DNA of 64,000 bases. Source: a virus. The position numbers and the translations under genes are program-made. Shown here one piece after another: positions 17,940 through 25,589 of the stretch; the stretch's first letter is position 1, and each line of letters starts with the position of its first letter. Location: positions 62,001-126,000 of the IMG/VR virus record IMGVR_UViG_3300042898_006838; one strand, given 5' to 3'. The notes beneath the pieces are model-generated. The model ran no database searches and was not told the origin of the DNA. It worked only from the letters and a program-made list of their open reading frames with translations.

Positions 17940-19418
17940 ATGTGGAAAGTCATCGTCAACGAACCTGAGACCAAGTTTGGCCCGAGCTGGACATGGTTGG
18001 ACATGTCCAGCCGTCACTCCCTGCACAAGGTCGCCAGCACCGGCGTATTCGTGCCACCTGAACTGCAGGCAAAGATCGCTGAGATCCAGGGGCAGCTGCC
18101 GGGTGACAAGGTCGCGTTCTACAATCGGGCCCTGGGATCCTACGAGGCCTTCGGTCTGAACAGGAACGGCGACGGATTCGAGGCTGACTGGCTGCGAAGG
18201 AACCACGACACCTTCGTCAAGAACGGCCACTACTTCAAGCACCACCAGAACAAGGACCCGGCCCTGGGGCGAGGCCGTCCCGTCGCAAGCGCCTACAACG
18301 AGAAGACGGCGATGGTGGATCTGATCATCGTCGCCGACAGGGACAAGTGCGAGGAGCAGATCCAGGCCCTTGAACGTGGTCAGCGCGTGCCTACGTCGAT
18401 GGGAGCCAAGGTCGCCTTCGACGTCTGCACCATCTGCGAGAACCGGGCTCCGAACCGCGACTCGTACTGCGAGCACGTGAAGACCGCGGCCCTGGAGCCC
18501 TACGGCATGTCCCGCGTTCTCAGCGATGGCCGTGTCTGTGGCGTGTTGAATCCGAACCCAGGTTTCTTTGACATCAGCGACGTCATCGTCGGAGCCGCGG
18601 CCGAGAGCGAGACGCTGATGAAGGTCGCCGGCTACGGGAAGCTGTCGGGAGCAGACCTGGCCGTACTCACCGGCCTGTCGAAGATCGGCGACGAGAAGGG
18701 CGCAGCGATGTCCAAGCGCCTGCCCGGCGAGATCGACGCCGCCTACCACCCGCTGTCGTCGCGAGCAGAAGACTTCAGCAGCCGTGAGGTCGACATCCCG
18801 GATGCGGACATCGACCGCGTTCGCGAGCGCTCTGGCTTCGAAGGTGTGTTGCGGAACAGTGCGGCCCTGGGCATCGTGCTCAAGCCCAGCGAGTTCGCAA
18901 GAGCCGCGAAACTGAGCTCTTTCTCTGCGCCAACCCTGAAAGAGATTTTGCGCAGTGAATCTGCCCCAAAAAAGATTCTGACGGCGGCACTCGACGACGG
19001 CTCGCTTCAGATCCTGTCTCGCTTCTACGACCAACGCAGCAGCCAGCAGCCGGCCCTCATGAACAGGATCTCAAGCCCTGGTCAAAAAATCGCCTCACGT
19101 CTGGAAGGCGAAAACGCTGATGCCAAGCGCATGTACTGCGCGTACCGCCGATCTCTTCTTGACGTCGACAGCGAAGATACTCGCTGGTCCATGAAGTGTG
19201 CGGGAACGAGCGACCGGTACCGGACAGAAACAAGCCGCGCCTACACGCTTCACGTCTTCACCGAGCCTGAGATCAGGGAGAAAGTCCTTGACCGGATCAC
19301 GAAGGTTGCCGGACAATCACGCGGCACTGGATTCGGTCCCGTCAGCGGATCGATGGCAGATGAACTCGGTGTTGAAGTACTTGAACTTCTTGCGGTACAG
19401 TCTATCCAGACTTTTTGA
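17940..19418 (+). CDS. Putative prohead maturation protease
   Basis: 492 residues. Residues about 60-120 contain YEAFGLNRNGDGF, TFVKNGHYFKHHQNKDPALG and the strand ASAYNEKTAMVDLIIVAD. This pattern (N.NGD, then an H-rich NKDP segment, then short beta strands) is typical of tailed-phage capsid maturation proteases. A cysteine cluster CTICENRAPNRDSYCEH may bind zinc. Position supports the role: immediately before a scaffold-like protein, decoration protein and capsid gene. The catalytic residues are not assigned. A head morphogenesis protein without protease activity is the alternative. Confidence 0.55.
   Translation: MWKVIVNEPETKFGPSWTWLDMSSRHSLHKVASTGVFVPPELQAKIAEIQGQLPGDKVAFYNRALGSYEAFGLNRNGDGFEADWLRRNHDTFVKNGHYFKHHQNKDPALGRGRPVASAYNEKTAMVDLIIVADRDKCEEQIQALERGQRVPTSMGAKVAFDVCTICENRAPNRDSYCEHVKTAALEPYGMSRVLSDGRVCGVLNPNPGFFDISDVIVGAAAESETLMKVAGYGKLSGADLAVLTGLSKIGDEKGAAMSKRLPGEIDAAYHPLSSRAEDFSSREVDIPDADIDRVRERSGFEGVLRNSAALGIVLKPSEFARAAKLSSFSAPTLKEILRSESAPKKILTAALDDGSLQILSRFYDQRSSQQPALMNRISSPGQKIASRLEGENADAKRMYCAYRRSLLDVDSEDTRWSMKCAGTSDRYRTETSRAYTLHVFTEPEIREKVLDRITKVAGQSRGTGFGPVSGSMADELGVEVLELLAVQSIQTF
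19372..19401 (+). promoter_or_regulatory. Sigma70-like promoter for the capsid gene group
   Basis: TTGAAG (19372-19377), 18-base spacer, TACAGT (19396-19401), about 50 bases before the ATG at 19452 and inside the 3' end of the protease gene. It would give extra transcription of scaffold, decoration and capsid genes. Confidence 0.45.
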
Positions 19419-19451
19419 CCGCCGGACTTCGGAAAAAGAATGGGAGCAAAC

Positions 19452-20240
19452 ATGAGCGACATCGCCAACCTCTACAACGAGGTCATGAACCAGGCGGAAG
19501 CCGAGAAGACGGCATCCGACATGAGCGAGGGCCCAGCCTTCGACAAGACTTTCTTCGAGAAGGTTGCCAACGGTGAGGAGGACGCTGTCGAAGCGCTCAA
19601 CTCCTTCATCGACGACGCCCGTTCCGAAGGCTACAGCGATGAACAGATCGAGGAAGCCATCGGCGAGTCGATGAGCGAAGCCGGCATCATCGAGAGCGAA
19701 GACGAAGGCGAAGGCGCTGACGACGGCGAAGACGAGTTCGAGCTCCACAAGGCCGCGGCTTACGCCGAGGGCGCCACGAAGGCCGTCGAAGACGTCCTTG
19801 AGACCGAGATGGCGAAGACCGCCGGCGTCACCGCCGAGGACTTCATGGAGTACGAGGTCGGCATGGCCTACGGCCAGGGCTACGCGGAAACGCGTCGCGC
19901 CGCCGAAGAGATCGTGACCAAGATCGCGGCCGCCAAGATCCCCGGCCAGAAGCTCAAGATGGGCGTCGGCGCCAAGCTCAAGCAGTACTTCCAGGGCGGC
20001 AGCGCCATGGACCGTGCGGCCAAGCGTCTCGCCGGCTCCGGCATCCAGGGCAACGCGAGCCTCAGCGACGGCACCGGCCGCATCCCGATGCAGGTCCGCA
20101 AGGCCATCCTCAGCGAAGAGAAGTCGGCCGTGAAGGGCATCGGCAAACGCCGCAAGGCCGTCGCCGGTGGTCTCGCCCTTGGTGCCGTCGGCGCCGGCGG
20201 CGCTGCTGCTGGTATGGCCGCTCGGAAGAACCGGGACTGA
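19452..20240 (+). CDS. Putative scaffold / prohead core protein
   Basis: 262 residues from the ATG at 19452 (GGGAG five bases upstream), preferred over an in-frame ATG twelve bases earlier. The charge is bipolar: the first half is very acidic (ESEDEGEGADDGEDEFELH), the last third basic (KGIGKRRKAVAGG), ending in a Gly/Ala hydrophobic stretch. KTA motifs recur (AEKTAS, MAKTAG), as does a tag-like VGMAYGQGYAETRRA. Low complexity, acidity and the position between protease and capsid genes fit a scaffold that is digested during maturation. Sequence homology to a known scaffold is not claimed. Confidence 0.6.
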   Translation: MSDIANLYNEVMNQAEAEKTASDMSEGPAFDKTFFEKVANGEEDAVEALNSFIDDARSEGYSDEQIEEAIGESMSEAGIIESEDEGEGADDGEDEFELHKAAAYAEGATKAVEDVLETEMAKTAGVTAEDFMEYEVGMAYGQGYAETRRAAEEIVTKIAAAKIPGQKLKMGVGAKLKQYFQGGSAMDRAAKRLAGSGIQGNASLSDGTGRIPMQVRKAILSEEKSAVKGIGKRRKAVAGGLALGAVGAGGAAAGMAARKNRD

Positions 20241-20241
20241 A

Positions 20242-20604
20242 ATGAAGGCCACAGACTTCGCCAAACTTGGTCGTGAGCTCGTCGCAAGCCGTAAGGAATG
20301 TGACGCTCTCAAGGTCAAACTTGCTGGTCTGGAAAAGCGGGCGGCGGCGGAGGTCTTCCTCACGTCGCTCCTGCAGGACCCCACGGCTCCCATGCACCTC
20401 CGTCCTTCGGGCGTGGAGGACTTCCTCTCCAAGAGGGACCAGGTCGAGAAACTTGACCTGGAGACCGCAAAGCTCGCCGCTCAAATGGCAAGCCGCGGAG
20501 GATTCGAGATCGGGGAACCTGAGGACGCAAGCCCCAGGTACTCCTCGTCCAGCAGCAAGGCCGACGACCAATTCGTCGACTGGCTGTCCGGTTTTGGCCA
20601 GTGA
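20242..20604 (+). CDS. Small coiled-coil head protein
   Basis: 120 residues starting two bases after the scaffold gene. Residues about 8-35 (LGRELVASRKECDALKVKLA) are heptad-like, and about 60-85 are charged and helical. The C-terminus is serine-rich and then aromatic (DDQFVDWLSGFG). No family is recognised. It may assist scaffold assembly or packaging. Confidence 0.7.
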   Translation: MKATDFAKLGRELVASRKECDALKVKLAGLEKRAAAEVFLTSLLQDPTAPMHLRPSGVEDFLSKRDQVEKLDLETAKLAAQMASRGGFEIGEPEDASPRYSSSSSKADDQFVDWLSGFGQ

Positions 20605-20628
20605 ACATTTGAGCGGAGGAATACCCCC

Positions 20629-21054
20629 ATGTCGATCGAGATCATCACCCGCCGTGCACCTGAAGATCGCCGCTCTGTGGCGCTCAATCCCGCGGCCCTG
20701 CCGACCATCAAGGCCGGGCAGATTCTGCAGAAGATCGGCGGTTTTGCCGTCCTCGCCGATGGCGCGGCTCCCATCCCCGACCCGATGTGGGCTTTCACCC
20801 AGACCGGCCGTCTGGACACTGACATCAGCAAGTCAGTGACCATCGTCGAAGCTCCGTTCTCTGCCAAGGTCAACAGCGACTGCTACGTCGGATCACCCGC
20901 CGCCGGCAACGCTCTCAAGGTCGGCACCGGCGCCGACAAGGGTAAGCTGGTCGTCGCGACCCTGCCCGCCGACCAGTCAGCTGCACTCGTCGTCGCGTTC
21001 TGCGTCACGGGTCCGGATGCCGACAACAAGATCGAGATCAAAGCCGTCCGCTGA
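20629..21054 (+). CDS. Putative head decoration protein
   Basis: 141 residues behind a strong GGAGGA site. The beta-rich sequence with Gly/Ala turns (VTIVEAPFSAKVNSDCYVGS, LVVATLPADQSAALVVAF) and the position directly before the capsid gene fit a capsid-stabilising decoration protein. The fold is inferred from context and composition only. Confidence 0.6.
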   Translation: MSIEIITRRAPEDRRSVALNPAALPTIKAGQILQKIGGFAVLADGAAPIPDPMWAFTQTGRLDTDISKSVTIVEAPFSAKVNSDCYVGSPAAGNALKVGTGADKGKLVVATLPADQSAALVVAFCVTGPDADNKIEIKAVR

Positions 21055-21096
21055 GCTTGGTCACAATTCCCCGCCCAGGGATCTGAAGGAGAAGTC

Positions 21097-22005
21097 ATGT
21101 CCGAGTTCGGAAGCAACCTGAATCGAATCTTCGTGGAAAACATCCGCGACCCGGCCATGCGAAAGGAGGCAGAAGAGCGCTCTCAGGCCTACCTGAAGCT
21201 GCGTGTCTACGAGGACAGCTTCCTGTCCCGTATCCTTCCGCCGAAGCCCATCAGCCCAAGCCAGTGCGATCGTACTCTCGAATCTCCGACGATGCTCCGC
21301 AAGATCATCGACAAGGAGTACACGGACGTGACCGCGACGGTCATGGATTTCCGTGGCAAGGGCAACTACAAGTTCATCGAGACTGCCCAGTATGCGGTCG
21401 ACTTCCACAAGATCGAGTCGGAAGAGTACCACATCACCGAACAGGAGCTCCGAGCCAAGGAGCAACCGGTCCAGTCCCTGATCAAGCACCACACGGCGCG
21501 CCAGATCCAGGAGGTCATGGACCGGACCTTCATCAACGCCATCGAGGCCATCCTCGCCGCGAACCCGACCCAGGCGATCACCGACAGCAGCGACATCATC
21601 CTGCCGTCGAACATCACCAAGCTGCGCAACGTCCTCGACGGCCGCTCGACCTTCCCTCAGGTCGCTGCCACGCTGCTGATGTCGAGCGCTCAGTTCAACA
21701 ACATGGCTGTCTGGCCTCAGGCCGGCGTCGACAACGGCATGGGCCAGGAGTACTGGGCCGACGGCTACAAGTACGACAAGCTCTACGGTCTGCGCGTCGT
21801 CAAGACGATCAAGTCGAACCTCGTGCCCAACAACAAGGTCTACGCCTTCGTGGCTCCCGAGTTCCTCGGCCACCACCTGACGTTCAACGACGACCGGTTC
21901 CAGATCAAGACCGAGTGGGACGACATCGCCTGGAAGGCGTGGAAGACCCACGGCGCCGCCATCGGCAACAACTTCGGCGTCGCCAGCTTGACCCTCGGCG
22001 TCTGA
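21097..22005 (+). CDS. Major capsid protein
   Basis: 302 residues behind AAGGAG, with optimal codons throughout. Order and composition fit an HK97-type shell protein: N-terminal helical arm, a KFIETAQYAVDFHKIESEEYH strand region, a long backbone helix (ARQIQEVMDRTFINAIEAIL), a P-domain segment TLLMSSAQFNNMAVWPQ, and C-terminal strands ending NNFGVASLTLGV. It is flanked by decoration and connector genes and followed by a strong terminator, as expected for a highly expressed coat gene. Confidence 0.85.
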   Translation: MSEFGSNLNRIFVENIRDPAMRKEAEERSQAYLKLRVYEDSFLSRILPPKPISPSQCDRTLESPTMLRKIIDKEYTDVTATVMDFRGKGNYKFIETAQYAVDFHKIESEEYHITEQELRAKEQPVQSLIKHHTARQIQEVMDRTFINAIEAILAANPTQAITDSSDIILPSNITKLRNVLDGRSTFPQVAATLLMSSAQFNNMAVWPQAGVDNGMGQEYWADGYKYDKLYGLRVVKTIKSNLVPNNKVYAFVAPEFLGHHLTFNDDRFQIKTEWDDIAWKAWKTHGAAIGNNFGVASLTLGV

Positions 22006-22035
22006 GCCGCGAGCTGAAAAATGAAAGCACCGGTG

Positions 22036-22077
22036 ACGGGGCGATCCGGGTAAACTGGACCGCCCCGTTCCCTTTTC
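22036..22077 (+). terminator. Terminator after the major capsid gene
   Basis: Perfect 8-bp stem ACGGGGCG/CGCCCCGT (22036-22043 with 22061-22068), inner TCC/GGA pairs possible, followed by TCCCTTTTC. It should reduce readthrough from capsid into the connector genes. Confidence 0.8.
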
Positions 22078-22095
22078 ACAAGCAGGAGTAGAGAC

Positions 22096-22500
22096 ATGCC
22101 TCACTTTCACAACCCAAAGGGACACGTCGACGGCTGGTGGCGCAACCAGGCCCTTGACGGCAACGGCGCGCCTCGCGCCCTCAACCTCGGGCTCGTGAGC
22201 CTGGCTCCCGGGTCAGCGCGCTTTGTCGACGCCAAGACCGTGGACCGCAGCGGCGGCGCCTTCGACAACGCCAAGTCCGCGGGCCTGGTGGCCGGCCCTT
22301 TCGCCACCGAGGCCCAGGCCACGGCTCCTGCCGCCAAGTCGGCGCCGGCACCGAAGCCCGAGCCGACGCAGCCGGCCGCTGAAGACGGTGAACCGTCCCC
22401 GGCCCCGGCGCCGAAGTCGGAAGAATCAGCGCCCGTCGCCGAAGAGACCTCGTCGACGGCGCCGAAGAAGAGCGAAGGCGACAAGAAGCGGAAGGGGTAG
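22096..22500 (+). CDS. Small protein with Pro/Ala/Glu-rich tail
   Basis: 134 residues; GGAG lies upstream of the ATG. The first 75 residues look globular (PHFHNPKGHVDGWWRNQALD). The rest is a low-complexity tail of Ala, Pro, Glu and Lys (KSAPAPKPEPTQPAAEDGEP) ending in basic KKRKG. Position between capsid and connector genes suggests a minor head protein with a flexible tether. Confidence 0.7.
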   Translation: MPHFHNPKGHVDGWWRNQALDGNGAPRALNLGLVSLAPGSARFVDAKTVDRSGGAFDNAKSAGLVAGPFATEAQATAPAAKSAPAPKPEPTQPAAEDGEPSPAPAPKSEESAPVAEETSSTAPKKSEGDKKRKG

Positions 22501-22503
22501 TCC

Positions 22504-22968
22504 ATGGCTCCGCCAGGCATTCGCAAGACCGAAGATGAGCTCGTGAAGATGGTGCGTACTTTCCTTGGCGACACGCCGGAGGAGAACAAGCTCGTCGTCG
22601 ACAAGGAGCTCAGCGACGACAAGATTCGCCTGGCGTTGAAGCTGGCCCTCGACAGCTACAACAACACGCCGCCGTACGAGAACTCCAGCTACCTGACGTT
22701 TCCTAGCCTGACACTGATCCTGCATGGGGCTGTCATCCAGTGCCTGACCATGGCCGGTATCGTCAGCAGCCGGAACTACCTGAGCTTCAACGACGGCGGC
22801 ATCAGCGAGGTCGTCAGCGACAAGGCCGGTGCCTACCAGGGCTGGATTTCCAGCCTGGTCGGCGCCTACCAATCCGAGCTCTCCAACATCAAGGTCAGCT
22901 TGAACATGGAGCGCAACTTCGGCGTGATCCCAAGCCCGTACGGGAACGTCTTCGACTTCGACAGCTGA
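22504..22968 (+). CDS. Putative head-tail connector / head completion protein
   Basis: 154 residues. The helical N-terminus (TEDELVKMVRTFLGDTPEEN, then SDDKIRLALKLALDSYNNTPP) resembles connector proteins that begin with an EL..VR.FL.D region followed by a helix bundle. It lies two genes after the capsid gene, where neck proteins usually sit. The assignment is by pattern and context. Confidence 0.55.
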   Translation: MAPPGIRKTEDELVKMVRTFLGDTPEENKLVVDKELSDDKIRLALKLALDSYNNTPPYENSSYLTFPSLTLILHGAVIQCLTMAGIVSSRNYLSFNDGGISEVVSDKAGAYQGWISSLVGAYQSELSNIKVSLNMERNFGVIPSPYGNVFDFDS

Positions 22969-22974
22969 GGGGTC

Positions 22975-23772
22975 ATGCGCTTCTACGACACCCGAGTCCT
23001 GGCTATGCCCCGTGAGGGCCTGCATGTGCAGTGGCAGTTGGAGCCCGAGGACACGGACATGTCCAGCGTCGAGGTGGAGTTGCAGCGCAGCGAGAGTCCG
23101 CTCGGGCCCTTCGAGGTCCTGCAGGCCTTCGACCCGGTGTCGGTCTTCGCGTTCACGGACAAGACCGTGCCCTGGCGACCGAAGGGCTGGGAGATCTACT
23201 ACCGCCTGGTGGCCAGGAATAAGACCAGCGGCGACGTCGTGCACGAGGGACGAGCCTTTGGAATGCAGGGACAGCTGCCTCTCGACGCCCTGGAGATCAT
23301 CAGGCAGCACAACATCATGCTCCGTGGCGTCAATGGCCACGGCGCGTACAACGGCACACTCTGCACCGTCTACAAGCGCAGGAACTTCGGAGCTCGCTGC
23401 GTGTTCTGCGTCGACGCCCAGACCGGTCGCGTGACCATCAGCGGCTGCCGGAGCTGCGGCGGCACCGGCTTCTCGGGCACCGGCTACTACGCGCCCGTGG
23501 ACGTGTTCATCGCCCTGCAACCCAACGCCAGGAACCCGCAGATCACGATGCTGGGCAAGCTTGAGGACAACGAGACCAGCGGCTACCTCGTCAACTTCCC
23601 AGTGCTCTACGGCGGAGATCTGATCGTGGAGCCCAGCGAGGTCCACTGGCGGGTTGTTGCCGTGGAGCCTACGCTGCGCCATCGTGTCATCGTCAGACAG
23701 TCACTGCGCCTTCGACAGCTAGACCACAACGACGTAGAGTACGAGACTCTTCGTCACAGCAGCCACAGATGA
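22975..23772 (+). CDS. Neck-type virion protein with zinc ribbon
   Basis: 265 residues behind GAGGGG. The first 95 residues resemble a fibronectin-III-like strand series (GLHVQWQLEPEDTDMSSVEV ... WEIYYRLVARN). The middle contains RCVFC and, 15 residues later, CRSCGGTGF, a four-cysteine zinc ribbon. The C-terminal third is beta-rich. Phage neck or tail-attachment proteins with this ribbon are familiar to me, but no exact family is claimed. The stop overlaps the next frame by ATGA. Confidence 0.65.
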   Translation: MRFYDTRVLAMPREGLHVQWQLEPEDTDMSSVEVELQRSESPLGPFEVLQAFDPVSVFAFTDKTVPWRPKGWEIYYRLVARNKTSGDVVHEGRAFGMQGQLPLDALEIIRQHNIMLRGVNGHGAYNGTLCTVYKRRNFGARCVFCVDAQTGRVTISGCRSCGGTGFSGTGYYAPVDVFIALQPNARNPQITMLGKLEDNETSGYLVNFPVLYGGDLIVEPSEVHWRVVAVEPTLRHRVIVRQSLRLRQLDHNDVEYETLRHSSHR

Positions 23773-23780
23773 GGAACGTC

Positions 23781-24098
23781 ATGGAAAAGACCGCCTTTGA
23801 AATCGGATTCGAAGAAGCTTTGAAGATCGCGTCCAGCGGCCAGCCCATGGTCGACTCGTCTCCGGCTCCCTACCTCAACACCAGCGGCGGCGCGAAGGCC
23901 GGTACTCAGGGTCCGCACAACGGCGTCGTGGCCCCGGCTCCGGGATCCAGCTACTACTCTCCGCCGGCAGCAGCCGGTGGCCACTTGAACACAAACTCCT
24001 CGCCATCGACCGGTGAGAAGGGCAAGAGCGAGACGGGGACACTGGCCATGTGCAAGGACGCCGCCCTCGCCATCGCGTCCAGGAACCGGAGCCGCTGA
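23781..24098 (+). CDS. Small virion-block protein with shared N-terminal tag
   Basis: 105 residues from the ATG at 23781 (GAGGA five bases upstream); an ATG at 23769 is possible. It begins MEKTAFEIGFEEALKIASSG, the clearest copy of the tag seen at 6719 and 10809. The rest is disordered and rich in Ser, Pro, Gly and Asn. With no room for an enzyme domain, it may be little more than a targeting tag plus flexible tail. Confidence 0.65.
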   Translation: MEKTAFEIGFEEALKIASSGQPMVDSSPAPYLNTSGGAKAGTQGPHNGVVAPAPGSSYYSPPAAAGGHLNTNSSPSTGEKGKSETGTLAMCKDAALAIASRNRSR

Positions 24099-24706
24099 TG
24101 TCAGTGAGAGACGACGTACTCGCCAAGAGTCGAGAACATATGGAAAAGGAGGCGAATGTCTTCGCCAACGCCTTGAACCGTGCGGGATCACTCGTCGGGC
24201 GAGGCGTCGCCTCTGTCGCTGGCAAGGGTGGTCAGCTTCTCTCCAACCCCAGCTCTCGCCTCGGCCAGCTTGCTGACCGAGTCAGCACGTCAGCTGCCGG
24301 GCAGGGGGCTGCCAGCCGCGCGGCTCTGGCGAAGAGAGTCGAAGATCGAGCTCAAACCGCGGCTCAGAGCCGGGTGATGAAGAAGATGACGCCGGCCGAG
24401 CGCGTCAGCGTCCGGCAAGACCAGTCGGCGTCGCGGGCAGCGGCCAAGGCCAAGGCCAACGCGCCGATGCCGCAGTCCGCTGCTCCTGTCGGCGTGTCCC
24501 AGGCACCGGCTCAAGCCCAGGCCGCCGGTGGTCAGGTTGTTCCCATCCGTCCGGGCATGGGCTTGGGCAAGAAGGTCATGATCGGTGGCGGGCTTCTGGC
24601 TGGCGGCTCGATGATTGGCGGTGCCGTCGGCGCCGGCAAGCAGAGCGTTCAGCAGCAGATGGCCAGCGGCCAGATCGTGCCCGGAAACTACGAACAGCAG
24701 GGATGA
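24098..24706 (+). CDS. Ala/Gln-rich virion-block protein
   Basis: 202 residues, start overlapping the previous stop (TGATG). N-terminal charged helix (SREHMEKEANVFANALNRAG), a long Ala/Arg/Gln low-complexity middle, and a Gly-rich hydrophobic segment (about 163-185, KKVMIGGGLLAGGSMIGGAV) that could be a membrane helix. No family is recognised. Confidence 0.65.
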   Translation: MSVRDDVLAKSREHMEKEANVFANALNRAGSLVGRGVASVAGKGGQLLSNPSSRLGQLADRVSTSAAGQGAASRAALAKRVEDRAQTAAQSRVMKKMTPAERVSVRQDQSASRAAAKAKANAPMPQSAAPVGVSQAPAQAQAAGGQVVPIRPGMGLGKKVMIGGGLLAGGSMIGGAVGAGKQSVQQQMASGQIVPGNYEQQG

Positions 24707-25545
24707 CTGGTCGAATCTTCATCCACACGCTCTCACTACCAGAGCGAATTTGGGTGGACTTTTTCCGGGTCTTTTTTAGCCAGAGGTATCTCCTGGTTGA
24801 CGAGGACATGCGCCCCGTCGAGAACCAGTTCTTGATCGAGCAGTCCCTGGAGCCGGGGAACAGACGCTTCGATGTCCTCTTCGAGAGCGACATGGAAAAA
24901 GCGAATCCAAACATCCTGCCCTGCCTCGTCATCGAGGACACGGGTACGGCTCAGACTGGAATCCTTCTCAACGAGCTTAGGACCTGGGCTGTGAAACCAG
25001 CGTCTATGCGTGACCGCACGGACTTGCTGCGCAGCACCTACGTCTTTCACTGCTGCAGTCGTCACCGAGGAGAAAGCCGTCTGCTGGCTTCTATTGTCAG
25101 CGCGGCCGTTACCTCGTTCAGAGACGCGTTGCTTGAAGCTGGTCTGCACAAGATCGATCCATGGTCCATTGGAAAGACCATGGCTCTCAAGGCAGACAAC
25201 GACGAGGTTTACGTCGACACGCCTGTGACGGTGAACTTCAGTTTCCAGGAGCGATGGAAGACCATCGAGAACAGCGACAGCTTCTACGAGCATTACTGCC
25301 TGGCTATCGCCGCCGACCAGCTGGTACGCTACGTGCGCACGGCCATGGCTGTGAGCGATTCCTTCCTGATTCCCTACGTGAAGACGACAATGGACATCGA
25401 GAACATCAACATCAACAACTACGTGATGAGCTCGATGTCTCTGTCAGATCCGACCTCGTCGTCGTTCTTCATTAACAGCCGCGTCGACGTCGTCGATGCT
25501 GACAATGTCACGAAATACCTGAGGACGTCGATGCGCGTGTCTTGA
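24703..25545 (+). CDS. Unknown head-tail joining or tail completion protein
   Basis: 280 residues overlapping the previous gene by four bases. Aromatic N-terminus (RIWVDFFRVFFSQRYLLVDE), a central helical region, and a C-terminal run of short beta repeats (VRTAMAVSDSF, VKTTMDIENI, VMSSMSLSD, LRTSMRVS), each a strand of the form TxMxV/I. It lies directly upstream of the sheath gene, where tail terminator proteins are common. The repeats hint at a beta-fibre or oligomer interface. Confidence 0.6.
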   Translation: MTGRIFIHTLSLPERIWVDFFRVFFSQRYLLVDEDMRPVENQFLIEQSLEPGNRRFDVLFESDMEKANPNILPCLVIEDTGTAQTGILLNELRTWAVKPASMRDRTDLLRSTYVFHCCSRHRGESRLLASIVSAAVTSFRDALLEAGLHKIDPWSIGKTMALKADNDEVYVDTPVTVNFSFQERWKTIENSDSFYEHYCLAIAADQLVRYVRTAMAVSDSFLIPYVKTTMDIENININNYVMSSMSLSDPTSSSFFINSRVDVVDADNVTKYLRTSMRVS

Positions 25546-25570
25546 GATAGCTCAAGTCCGCGACTAGACT
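25542..25570 (+). promoter_or_regulatory. Sigma70-like promoter for sheath and tube
   Basis: TTGAGA (25542-25547), exactly 17 bases, TAGACT (25565-25570), in the short gap before the sheath gene; the ATG at 25590 has GAGGTG. This is the best match to the sigma70 consensus in the window. Confidence 0.6.
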
Positions 25571-25589
25571 CCCACACGCGAGGTGCGCC

